DNA of 64,000 nucleotides from JAPPLB01 sp965218555. Its GTDB lineage: Bacteria; Acidobacteriota; Terriglobia; Bryobacterales; UBA6623. Of this stretch, positions 45,101-54,026 are shown one piece after another. The stretch is taken from NCBI GenBank assembly GCA_965218555.1, contig OZ244625.1:5146001-5210000 (forward strand), given 5' to 3'. The translations under genes and the position numbers were made by a program. The notes beneath the pieces were generated by a model. That model searched no databases, was not told the DNA's origin, and saw nothing but the letters and a program-made list of their open reading frames with translations. Each line of letters begins with the position of its first letter. Positions within the stretch are counted from its first letter, which is position 1.

Positions 45101-46249
45101 GGCGCCGCGGATGTAGGCGTTGGGGATGCCGTTTTGCACGGCACGGAGGTTGACGTGCGACAGCGGGGTCTGGGGCACGGTGGTGATGATGCCGGCGACG
45201 CGGGGCAGCTCGTTGGGCAGAGCCTCGTAGATCACGATGTCGCGGGGGTGGGGTCACTCGTCCGGTTCCATCACCTGCAACCGGCCGTACCCGTCCCCCG
45301 GGTTCAACGCCAGGAAGCCGGTTTCGGGGAAGATGTCCTCGTCGAACACGAGGTTGATTCGGGATTCCCTGAGCAACGGCAAGTCGGATTGGGAATGCGG
45401 AAGCGCCGAGTTTCGTATGTGAAAGGCCAGGTTGTCATCGAGCAGCGGCATGCTGGCGGCGAGCGCCGTATAGGCGAGATCCACGTGGCTGCACGAAAAG
45501 AAAGAGGACCATAACCGGACACTGTAAACTCCCAGACTGCCATCAGGGGCAGCCACTCTCGGGTGATACACGATCGAGCCGTAGAACCTCAGGAACGGCT
45601 CGATATGCGAGAGGCCTATAGCATTCTCGAACTCACTATGTAGCTGGTGCGTCTCGGTGTTCTGGAAATACACACGCGGGAGATCGGCGTGAACGTAGTA
45701 GCGCTTCTCATCAAGGCCAACCAGCACGAACTTTACGACCTCGAGGTCAGCGAGATACGTGTCAATACGCGTACCCTGGTAGGAGAGCCTCTCGAATGTT
45801 TCCCGATCGGGAACGGCCACGGCGCCATCGCTGAATTCCATGGCGGCAGCGGCGTTCACGGGGTTCATGCCCACCAGATCGGCAAGTTCGCTGATGTCGT
45901 CGATGCAGTCCCCGTCGACGTCGGCCGGGTCGCCGACAAGGTACTTCTCCACCCGGTAGTGCTCTGCAGGCATTGCCGCAACGTTCTCGGCCAGCGTGGT
46001 CGTACCCGCCTCACCCAAAGTCACCGCGACCGGCACCTCCACCGTGATGTCCGCATCCAACTCGTGCTGCACATAGAGCACGAAGTAGTCGCCGGTCGTG
46101 GACGTGACCACGATGGGAACCGCCGTCACCTCCACCTCCACGGGCGCCGGGTCGTAGCCGCCACCCGGACACGAATCTTCAGGGTCGTTGCCCTGCGCCT
46201 GAGCCGATGCCGGCATGATCACCAGCAGTGCAGCGAGCACCTCTAGCAA
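42158..46249 (-). pseudogene. giant secreted GWD/PPDK-like dikinase-region protein 2, interrupted by TGA
   Basis: This paralogue of protein 1 is open for 1363 codons apart from a single in-frame TGA at 45254-45256. Before the TGA: a signal region (LLEVLAALLVIMPASAQAQG), then DPADVDGDCIDDISELADLV. After it: GIITTVPQTPLSHVNLRAVQ with the candidate His, ATP-grasp motifs LRYRSSTNNEDLPGFNGAGL and MEIEFKITSENILAIKQARP, a Pro-rich linker, Fn3 and two LDFAHF modules, ending in a Pro run at the G12 tract. Protein 1 has an Arg codon (DDRPHPR) where the TGA is. The likely original start is the ATG at 46596, now out of frame because of the heptamer tract. Confidence 0.75.
42165..42176 (+). repeat. G12 homopolymer tract at a gene end
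   Basis: Twelve consecutive G on the plus strand encode the final prolines of secreted protein 2 (VDRPPPPE). Slippage here would change only the last residues and the stop codon used. Confidence 0.85.
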
Positions 46250-46383
46250 CCCTAACGACGCGCGGCGAGACCCGGCGGCCGCGGAGCGGGCGAGGCTTGC
46301 CAGACGGGCGAAGACGGCAGTAAGGAGGGTCCGTCCCCACCCTGGACAGGCGGCGGAAAATATGCTAGAACGACAGTGATTTA

Positions 46384-46584
46384 GGGTGCCGGGTGCCGGG
46401 TGCCGGGTGCCGGGTGCCGGGTGCCGGGTGCCGGGTGCCGGGTGCCGGGTGCCGGGTGCCGGGTGCCGGGTGCCGGGTGCCGGGTGCCGGGTGCCGGGTG
46501 CCGGGTGCCGGGTGCCGGGTGCCGGGTGCCGGGTGCCGGGTGCCGGGTGCCGGGTGCCGGGTGCCGGGTGCCGGGTGCCGGGTG
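46384..46584 (+). repeat. (GGGTGCC)28 heptamer array at the 5' end of secreted gene 2
   Basis: Twenty-eight perfect GGGTGCC units (46384-46579) plus a partial GGGTG. On the coding strand it follows ATGGCGAATGAA at 46596, the counterpart of the start of secreted gene 1 (ATGGCGAATGAT at 41423). As it stands, that ATG frame ends in a TAA just after the array. One more unit or two fewer would join it to the downstream frame. Confidence 0.95.
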
Positions 46585-46690
46585 TTCATTCGCCATACCT
46601 GATAGCGGATTCGATTTTCCATCTCCCGGTAACGAGCAGATCGGTTGGGGAACGACTGCTTCTCACACAGGCTTCAGGCCGCTCTCGTCG

Positions 46691-46966
46691 CTAGCCGGCC
46701 GCCGCCCGTCCGGTGATGGCCTCGCGCAATCCTTCCAGCAAACCTTCGAGCTTCGCCATGCGCTCGCGCAGCTCGCTGATCTCATGCGCCATGCGTTCGC
46801 GCAGTTCGCTGATCTGGGACTCCAGCCCATTGATCCTCCCATCAAGCCGCGCTTCCAGCCGCGCCATGTCCTGCCGCAACCCGCGATTGCCGGTCAGGAT
46901 CAACCCTCCCAATGTCGCTCCCACCGCCAGCACCGCAATCAAGACGCTGATTAGCTCAACGCTCAT
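46691..46966 (-). CDS. small membrane-anchored coiled-coil protein
   Basis: The 91-residue protein starts with a membrane span (ELISVLIAVLAVGATLGGLI) and continues with heptad repeats (LRQDMARLEARLDGRINGLE, then SELRERMAHEISELRERMAK). There is an internal duplication of ELRERMA(H/K). It is a common small protein type of unknown role. It lies between secreted genes 2 and 3. A 3'-truncated relative sits in the equivalent place upstream of gene 1, so it was probably part of the same duplicated unit. Confidence 0.8.
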   Translation of the reverse strand: MSVELISVLIAVLAVGATLGGLILTGNRGLRQDMARLEARLDGRINGLESQISELRERMAHEISELRERMAKLEGLLEGLREAITGRAAAG

Positions 46967-47128
46967 GCTTTCCCCCCAATCCGTTCTGTCCTATTCTCTC
47001 ACGCCGTTCAAGATAAGCCCACCGTCCAGCCCGCTGAAGGCTTCACCAATGGGAATCAACCCGTCTCGGTCATGCTGCATGGCTCATTTCTCCCACACCC
47101 CTCCGGCCGGAAGACAAGCACCCCCGCT

Positions 47129-50100
47129 TTATTCCTGAGGCACCTTCTCTTCGACCGCCACCACCGGCAGCGTGGTGAAGATGCGGTTGCCGCCATCCAC
47201 CTCCACCGCCAATCCCGTGAACCTCCCCTCCCCCGGCGCCGTGCAGCGCACCGACCCCACAAAGTCCGTCGTATCGGTCGCGGTGAACTCGTCTTCGATG
47301 AACCACGACAACTGCCCGTTGGGCTCCAGTGGGATCTTCGCCTCCTCCAGCACCGCGCCCCCGCTCATCAATCGGCAGCTCACCTCGATCGCTTCCTCTC
47401 CCACGTTGTGCATCGCCGCCGCCGTGCGGATCCCTCCCTCCTTCCGGCGGGCCGGGAACAGCGCGTCCCGCACCGGTAGGGCCGTTCCCACTCCGGTCAC
47501 CCCGACTCCCGGGACGCTGAAGCGCAGCACTCCCCCGATAGGTCCTTCCGAAACCACCTTCACCGCTCCGCTCACCTGCGGCCCGCGGCCGTGGGTCGCT
47601 ATCGTCAGTTCTCCCAGCGGCTCCATCGCCGCCTTGATCGTCAGCCCGCCGTCGTCGGTGACCTCCAGATCGTCCGTCACATCCATCACCGATTCGGGGT
47701 CAATCAGATAGCCCTCTCGATCGTAAAAGTAGATCACCGGTCGGCTCTCAGGGACAGTTGGATGAAAGGGCGTAGGGCCGCGACCGCTCGGCCGCGTCTC
47801 CACATTCACGAACACCATCTCCGAGATGATGCCGGTCCCATTGGCGAAATGCGCGAAGTCCAGCGCCGTCGCCCCCTCTTCCCCTCCTGCCTGACCCACC
47901 GCCACCACCGGCAGCGTGGTGAAGATGCGGTTGGCGCCATCCACTTCCACCGCCAATCCCGTGAACTTCCCCTCCCGGGGCGCCGTGCAGCGCACCGTCC
48001 CCACGAAGTCCGTCGTATCGGTCGCGGTGAACTCGTCTTCGATGAACCACGACGTCTGCCCGTTGGGCTCCAGTGGGATCTTCGCCTCCTCCAGCACCGC
48101 GCCCCCGCTCATCAATCGGCAGCTCACCTCGATCTCTTCCTCACCCACGTTGTGCATCGCCGCCGCCGTGCGGATCCCTCCCTGTTTCCTCCGGGCCGGG
48201 AACAGGGCGTCCCGGACGGGTGTGCCGGTTCCCACCCCGGTCACCCCGACCCCCGGGGCGCTGTAGCGCAGCACTCCCCCGATGGCGCCGTCCGCAACCA
48301 CTTGCACCGATCCGCTCACCAGCTCCCCGCGGCCGTGGGTCGCGATCGTCAGTTCTCCCAGCGGCTCCATCGCCGTCTGAACGGTCAGGGCTCCGTCCTC
48401 GGTGACCTCCAGATCGTCCGTCACGTCTACCACCGAATCGGCGTCCAGCAGCTCGCCTTGCTGATCGGAAAAGTACAGAATGGGCTGGATCGGTTGGGTC
48501 CCCACATTCACGAGCACGACCTCGGAAGTGATGCCCTCGCCATTGGCGAAATGCGCGAAGTCCAGGGTAAACACTTCCGGTTCCGGCGCCAGCGGCGTCG
48601 CCTCGACGCGGTTGGAAGCAAAGCTCTTGCCGATGCGGTTCACCGCCCGCACCTCGAAGACGTAGGTGGTGTCGTTGTCAAGGCCGCTGACCGTGTGGGT
48701 GGTGTCGGTGGAACCGGTCGATATCCAGGGGTTCATGCGGTCGATGCGGTACTCGTAATCGCTGATCTCCGCGCCGCCGTCTCTGGCCGGAGCGTCCCAG
48801 CTCAGCACGACCTCACCGTCCCCGCCGACCGCCGTCAGGTTCCAAGGAGCGGAGGGCGCTGTTGTGCGGCTGCCTCCCCCGCCTCCAAAGCCAAAGCCAC
48901 CTCCGTTTGGCGGTGGCGGGGGAGGTGGTGGCGGCGGCATGATTGTTCCCGGCACGGTCACCGAGACCCGTGCGCTTTGCGCCGCTTCACCCCCCTTGAC
49001 CACGGCAGCCACCTGGTAGGTGTAGGTCGTAGCGACGGTCACGTCGCTGTCGGTGTATTGGAGTCCGCCGGCGCCCTCCGCAAGTGTCTTGACGGTGTCG
49101 CCTTCTTCGCGGTAGAGGGTGTAGCTGACATCCGGCATCGGCGACCAGTGATTCGCCGTCACCGCGGTCCAGCTCAGCACCACCTGCGTCGTCTCCGCCG
49201 CCGCCGTCAGAGTGGGGCCTTCCCGCAACTGGTAGCCGAACTCCTGCCACCTCACCTGCTGATCCCCATTCACGTCCATCGACAGGACCGGATACTGGCT
49301 GGCCGTACCGAAGTGCCAATCGTTCACACTGTCGCCGTCCAGGTCCAGGTTCCAGCCCTGATAGATGCCGCTGGAGCCCGTGGGCGCCTGCAACTCCAGC
49401 GTCGTCTTGCCTTGGCCGAAGCTTCCGGTCGTGTGTCCCGACGTTCGCGTATCCCAGTAGCTGACGATGATGGCGCCCTCGTTCTCCCCAACTAGACCAG
49501 CGGCATCGGTATCGCCAGCCACGAGGCCCGTGGCGTAGCTGGCGCGAATCTCGCCCGTGGATTGGTTGTTCCCAACCAGACCGCCCACGTCGGATTCACC
49601 CGACACGCGGCCCGTGGCGTAGCCGGCGCTGATTTTGCCGCGGTTGTCTCCGACCAGACCGCCCACGTCGTCTTCGCCCGACACCCGGCTTGTGGCGTAG
49701 CTGGCGCTGATCTCGCCATCGGATCGGTTGATCCCGACCAGACCGCCCACATTGTCTTTACCCGAAACGCGGCCAGTGACGTAGCTACCACGAATCTCTC
49801 CGGCGTTGAACCCGATCAACCCCCCGGCAAGTTCGGCTCCCTTCACATCGACATCGATCAACCCCACATTGCGGATGCTGGAGGAGGCATAGCCGAACAA
49901 ACCCACGAGAACTACGTTGTTCGTATCGATATACAAGTTGCTGACGATATGCCCGTTGCCCTCGAAGGTCGCTGTGTACGGATTTCTCAGGAACAATAAC
50001 GTCCCCCTAGATGAGCTGGCGTCACCACCGATGGGCACCCAGCCCTCGCCGCCGTTCCAGTACGTGTCGCCAGGGCCGACGGCGCCGCTGTTGTTGGTGT

Positions 50101-52501
50101 CGAAATCGAGGGACGCCGTCAGCTCATAGCCGCTGCACCCTCCGGGGCACCCCACCAGCGAGCTCTGGGCGAAGGCCGAGGCCGAGTAATAGGACTGCCA
50201 GTCCGATGCGTCATCCACCACGCCGTCGCCGTTCAGGTCATAGCGCACCGCGTCGAGTTGCGTTAAGTTGCCGATTTCGATGAGGCCATCGTCATCGACG
50301 TCATAGTCCCGGTTGCCCAACGCAACGGTGACCAGGAAGGACTGCACCGCACTCAAGCCGCTGGGATCGGTCGCACGCACCATAACCTCGGCAAGGCCCG
50401 GCAACCCCGGCGTCAGCGTCAACTGAGACCCCGTTAGGGCGACCGCCACTCGATCGGTGTCGCTCGACAGCGCGTTATAGGTCAACGTTTGGTTATCCGG
50501 CTCGGAGAACGCGCTCGCCACGTTGACCGTTACGGAGCCGGCGCCCCGTATCATCGTCCGGTCGGCCAGCGTGCCCTCCACCTCCGGCGCCTGGTTGCGG
50601 TCCGCCACCGCCACATCCACCGCATCCACCGCGCCGGGCGCCATCACGATGCCGGCGCCGGAGTCGCGATCGACGCCGGTTGCCTCGATATCGAGCGACG
50701 CTCCGGTCATCGCCGTGCGAAGCGCCGCCGGCGTCACGTTGCCGGGGCCGCCGGCCGCCTCCAGCATCAAGGCCGCAATCGCCGCCGCGTGCGGCGCCGC
50801 CGCCGAGGTGCCGCTGAGCGTTGAAAAGCCGGGAGTCGAGGTCGAAACTTTGTCGGCGGCGGCCAGATCCGGTTTCTTCAACTCCCGCCCACCCGTGGAC
50901 GAAAAGTTCCCCGCCGTGATCGGTGTGCCGTCGGCCTCGAAGAAGATCCGCCGCGGACCGTCGGAGCTGAATGTCTCGACCGACTCCGTGCCGTTGAAGA
51001 CACCGCCGGCACCGCCAGCGGTCGTAACATCGACAGCGGCCACGCCCACCGCATCCTTCGAAGCGGAATGGCCGAAGGTGTGGCCAGCCGTCGTTTCCTC
51101 CAACCCTCCTCGCACATAGTTGAGACGCAGATAGCGATCCGCCGCGCCGGAGGTCTTGACAATGATGAGGCGGGTGTCTTCGAGGTCATCGGAGCATGAG
51201 CCTGAGATGTACTCGATGGGATCCTGCGTGTCGTTCTGCGTATTCGTCGAACTGTCAAGCACGTTGTCATCCGCATCGACCAGGAACAGGTCATAATCGT
51301 TCGCCGACCCACCATCTGGATCGGCCCACTGAAGGACGATGGGGCGAGTGCTGTTCCTCTTGATCCGGTTCCGGATCACGCCGCCGCCGAAGTCGTGTGC
51401 GGTCCCGACTGCTACGCCGTTGACGGTCAGCGTACCCCCCGCGGCGAAATCGCCCTCCCAGACCCCTGCCGTGCCGTCGTTGAGGTTTCCGCCGTTCCCG
51501 GCCGACGATAAGTAGTAACAGCCGTTGGCGACCGCCGCGCTGACCGCTTGGGCGATGACGCCGTCCTGGAATGCCGGCGCCAGCAGATAGCCGATGTCAT
51601 CGACGATGACGTCAGCCCCGGACTCGCAGAGGTCCTCGATGTTCTGCGCCATCTGCGCCCGCCCGCTGATGCCGGTGGCGAATAACAACTCGGCGCCCGG
51701 CGCAAGGTCGTGGACGATCTCGAGCATGGCCGTCCCCTCGCTTCCCAAGCTCCTACCTCCACAGGAATATGAAATTGCATTGCCCTCCTGTCCCGGCAGG
51801 ACCGTGACCCGCGCCGGCACGTCACCCGTCGCCTGCTGGTCGGTGAGCGTGTCAACGCCGTCCGAGATCACACCGATGCTGATGCCCGTGCCGTCCACGC
51901 TGTAGGTCTGGCGCGCCACGTTCGCCTGGTGGGCGACGTCACCCTCGGACGTGTCGACCGCTCGGGTCGTAGCAATATTCGGCACGCCCGCCCGGGCGGC
52001 GGCTGAGCGCTCCATCACCTGGTGCGTGATTGGCTGGTCGGCAGGCCGGATGAACTGGACGGCCCCGAGCGCGGCAAGCGGCTCCAGAGCAGCCAGCGGC
52101 AGCCGTGCCCGGATGGCCCGATACTTGGGGACGCTGTTGACGACCGTGCCGCCCAGGGCCTGGATGCGCGCCAGGACCGCCGACGTCACCTCGGCCCGGA
52201 TGTCCACCGTCACCAGCTCGTCCACAAGGGCCGCACCCTTCGCCTGCCGGCGAGCGGTGATGGCCTCCCATCCCGCGTCCAAGAGCTGGGAACTCACCTT
52301 CCGCTGCAAAGGCGTCCGTTGCGCCTTCGCGGCCAGCAGCGCCTCGATCTGCCGCACGGCCTTCAGCGGCAGTTCGCCGCCGTCCTGCGCCGACGTTGGC
52401 TGCGCCCGGACGGGCCCCGCCAGCAGCGGGATCGCCACCGCTGCCCCAGCAGCCCACAAAACGGGCCGGCGCCAGCTCAGGCCATGATTCCTGGCGCGCA
52501 T
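47129..52501 (-). CDS. giant secreted subtilase (S8-like) with GLUG, Fn3 and LDFAHF modules
   Basis: This 1790-residue protein has a signal peptide (RPVLWAAGAAVAIPLLAGPV). The S8 domain has the Asp in GISIGVISDGVDT near residue 211, the oxyanion SSAGNGG and the Ser in LSGTSAAAPHAAAIAAL near 563. Where the canonical HGTHVAG is expected it reads GSEGTAMLEIVHDLAPGAE. After an Ig-like region come EF-hand-like loops (DYDVDDDGLIEI; DLNGDGVVDD), GLUG repeats at about 900-1004 (VGGLVGDNRGKISAGYATGR), two Fn3 domains around a Pro-rich linker near 1190, and two LDFAHFANG modules from about 1315 and 1550. GGGAGG lies upstream of the ATG. Confidence 0.85.
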   Translation of the reverse strand: MRARNHGLSWRRPVLWAAGAAVAIPLLAGPVRAQPTSAQDGGELPLKAVRQIEALLAAKAQRTPLQRKVSSQLLDAGWEAITARRQAKGAALVDELVTVDIRAEVTSAVLARIQALGGTVVNSVPKYRAIRARLPLAALEPLAALGAVQFIRPADQPITHQVMERSAAARAGVPNIATTRAVDTSEGDVAHQANVARQTYSVDGTGISIGVISDGVDTLTDQQATGDVPARVTVLPGQEGNAISYSCGGRSLGSEGTAMLEIVHDLAPGAELLFATGISGRAQMAQNIEDLCESGADVIVDDIGYLLAPAFQDGVIAQAVSAAVANGCYYLSSAGNGGNLNDGTAGVWEGDFAAGGTLTVNGVAVGTAHDFGGGVIRNRIKRNSTRPIVLQWADPDGGSANDYDLFLVDADDNVLDSSTNTQNDTQDPIEYISGSCSDDLEDTRLIIVKTSGAADRYLRLNYVRGGLEETTAGHTFGHSASKDAVGVAAVDVTTAGGAGGVFNGTESVETFSSDGPRRIFFEADGTPITAGNFSSTGGRELKKPDLAAADKVSTSTPGFSTLSGTSAAAPHAAAIAALMLEAAGGPGNVTPAALRTAMTGASLDIEATGVDRDSGAGIVMAPGAVDAVDVAVADRNQAPEVEGTLADRTMIRGAGSVTVNVASAFSEPDNQTLTYNALSSDTDRVAVALTGSQLTLTPGLPGLAEVMVRATDPSGLSAVQSFLVTVALGNRDYDVDDDGLIEIGNLTQLDAVRYDLNGDGVVDDASDWQSYYSASAFAQSSLVGCPGGCSGYELTASLDFDTNNSGAVGPGDTYWNGGEGWVPIGGDASSSRGTLLFLRNPYTATFEGNGHIVSNLYIDTNNVVLVGLFGYASSSIRNVGLIDVDVKGAELAGGLIGFNAGEIRGSYVTGRVSGKDNVGGLVGINRSDGEISASYATSRVSGEDDVGGLVGDNRGKISAGYATGRVSGESDVGGLVGNNQSTGEIRASYATGLVAGDTDAAGLVGENEGAIIVSYWDTRTSGHTTGSFGQGKTTLELQAPTGSSGIYQGWNLDLDGDSVNDWHFGTASQYPVLSMDVNGDQQVRWQEFGYQLREGPTLTAAAETTQVVLSWTAVTANHWSPMPDVSYTLYREEGDTVKTLAEGAGGLQYTDSDVTVATTYTYQVAAVVKGGEAAQSARVSVTVPGTIMPPPPPPPPPPNGGGFGFGGGGGSRTTAPSAPWNLTAVGGDGEVVLSWDAPARDGGAEISDYEYRIDRMNPWISTGSTDTTHTVSGLDNDTTYVFEVRAVNRIGKSFASNRVEATPLAPEPEVFTLDFAHFANGEGITSEVVLVNVGTQPIQPILYFSDQQGELLDADSVVDVTDDLEVTEDGALTVQTAMEPLGELTIATHGRGELVSGSVQVVADGAIGGVLRYSAPGVGVTGVGTGTPVRDALFPARRKQGGIRTAAAMHNVGEEEIEVSCRLMSGGAVLEEAKIPLEPNGQTSWFIEDEFTATDTTDFVGTVRCTAPREGKFTGLAVEVDGANRIFTTLPVVAVGQAGGEEGATALDFAHFANGTGIISEMVFVNVETRPSGRGPTPFHPTVPESRPVIYFYDREGYLIDPESVMDVTDDLEVTDDGGLTIKAAMEPLGELTIATHGRGPQVSGAVKVVSEGPIGGVLRFSVPGVGVTGVGTALPVRDALFPARRKEGGIRTAAAMHNVGEEAIEVSCRLMSGGAVLEEAKIPLEPNGQLSWFIEDEFTATDTTDFVGSVRCTAPGEGRFTGLAVEVDGGNRIFTTLPVVAVEEKVPQE

Positions 52502-52958
52502 GGCAGCTTCAAAACCTCCCGGCGGATCGAAATATATCTCTGACCCATTTTAGGTCCAGGTCGAGAGTGAGGAATTGGTGAAATGGTCCGCTACCTGGAA
52601 CGAAGGCTACGATTCTCAGCTTTCACTTCGCCCCACAGAAACTCAGCGATCTCTACCTTGACTTCGCCAAAGGCTTCTTACAAGTCTTCCCGATTGTGCG
52701 GCGAGTGGAAAGCAGGGCGGTAACTTCATTTCAGCAGGAAGCCAAACAAGAGCCGACACGCATCAGAGGGACGCTTCCCGCGGCTAGTCCCTGGTCTGCT
52801 GAAGCTCCGAGAGTTGCGCTTAAAAACTTCCTGCCGCACAGAAGGCAACCGGAAGTTCGATTACCGGGCTGCGGTGTTTCACCGGGTCCGATGCAGGACT
52901 ATAACGGCAGGGCGAACCGCCCTTCTGAAAGCACCTTTTATAAGTCCGGTCTGGGGTG
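52502..52958. other. upstream region of the subtilase gene, no gene seen
   Basis: These 457 bp lie between the subtilase start and an inverted hairpin element. I find no gene or RNA. The stretch just upstream of the start is relatively A/T-rich (AAATATATCTC near 52530), which fits a promoter on the minus strand, but I cannot point to convincing -35 and -10 boxes. Confidence 0.45.
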
Positions 52959-53131
52959 AGCCTGCATTTCTCACTACCTGACGGCCGAAGCATGCGACAA
53001 GACCTCCATAGACTTCGTTGTGCTTGCCGGACGTGCTTGATGCAGGGTCAAGTACACCTCCGCGCGCCAAGCGGCTCGCGCCTCGTCCCGACGGCCCTCT
53101 CACGCACTTCACCTCGCCAAGCCGTGAGGCT
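52959..53131 (-). repeat. dispersed hairpin element, inverted copy with decayed end
   Basis: The interior reads in the opposite direction to other copies (GGTCAAGTACACCTCCGCGC). The terminus AGCCTGCATTTCTCACTAC is good, but the far end is reduced to CTCGCCAAGCCGTGAGGCT. The TAG stop of the cupin gene overlaps its tip. Confidence 0.85.
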
Positions 53132-53993
53132 AGAACCCCGGCGGGTCGAGCGCGCCCTTGACGCGAGCGACGCCGATAATCAGCAACTCCAGGTCTTCAG
53201 AACCATTGTTTGCAAACGACTGCTCATCACGAAGCAGCATCGGGATGGCATCGCCCTTACGGACGGCCGCGGTCTCCTGGTTCACGTGAACCGACCCCGA
53301 GCCGGCCATCACGTAGTACACCTCCTCGACTCCCTGATGAACCCGCTTCCCGGTCGACGAGCCCGGCGGGATCAACAAGTGGTCGATGTAGGACCAGTCC
53401 GTTTTGAAAACCTCAGGCGGAATCGCCCGCCGGTAGTGGACCGTACCCTTGCCCCCGTAGTAATTTTCGACCGGCCTGAGCAGGGCGCGGTCAAAACGCG
53501 TGTTGACGAAGATCGGTTTGGGATCTTTCGGGACACCGACGCGATCATCGTTGGTGTCGAAGTTGTCGTACTTGCCTTTGACGCTGCTCACGGCGATGTT
53601 CATCCATTCGACGGGTTTGTCGGTCGCGTTGTAGATGGCGTGCGATTGGCCCATCTTGCAAGGTGCGGCGGCCGGCCCCTTCAGGGTGGACGTGCGTCCG
53701 TCGATCGTGAACTCCGCCTCGCCGTTGAAGATGACGTACATCTCCTCGATCGTGTGATGGAAGTGATTGCCGATGCCGCCCCCCGGCTGAAGGCGGCCGC
53801 GATGCAGGAACAAGAACTTCGTGTTCAGCGCGGTTGCATCGAGCAACCCCATGTAATGCAACTCGCCGGCGCCCTTGTGCACGTTCCTGCCCTGGTTGTA
53901 CTTCGCCGGATCGTTATGCGCGATGCGGCGGGCCAGCGGGTCGCGGGCGAAGAGCGGAAGCGTGATCAGCAGAAGCGAAAACAGGATTTGCAT
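53130..53993 (-). CDS. exported bicupin protein
   Basis: The ATG at 53993 follows GAGAGGTT and gives 287 residues with a signal peptide (QILFSLLLITLPLFA). Two cupin folds are visible. The first has GGIGNHFHHTIEEMYVIFNG and GQSHAIYNATDKPVEWMNIA. The second has KRVHQGVEEVYYVMAGSGSV and KGDAIPMLLRDEQSFANNGS. The HFHHTIEE His/Glu set could bind a metal in the first; the second has HQGVEE. The family occurs with sugar-acid enzymes. It lies 33 bp downstream of the enolase-superfamily gene. Confidence 0.85.
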   Translation of the reverse strand: MQILFSLLLITLPLFARDPLARRIAHNDPAKYNQGRNVHKGAGELHYMGLLDATALNTKFLFLHRGRLQPGGGIGNHFHHTIEEMYVIFNGEAEFTIDGRTSTLKGPAAAPCKMGQSHAIYNATDKPVEWMNIAVSSVKGKYDNFDTNDDRVGVPKDPKPIFVNTRFDRALLRPVENYYGGKGTVHYRRAIPPEVFKTDWSYIDHLLIPPGSSTGKRVHQGVEEVYYVMAGSGSVHVNQETAAVRKGDAIPMLLRDEQSFANNGSEDLELLIIGVARVKGALDPPGF

Positions 53994-54026
53994 GGTTAAC
54001 CTCTCAATGGACAAGGTGCGACACGT

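Noticed and set aside
45254..45256. Selenocysteine recoding at the in-frame TGA
   Set aside because: The paralogue has Arg, not Cys, at this position and no SECIS-like hairpin is evident just downstream. A nonsense mutation is simpler.
46365..46694. Long Pro/Gly/Arg-rich reading frames and a CRISPR-like look in the GGGTGCC array
   Set aside because: The array has no spacers; units are directly contiguous, so it is not CRISPR. The frames on both strands are by-products of a 7-bp unit without stop codons, not separate proteins.
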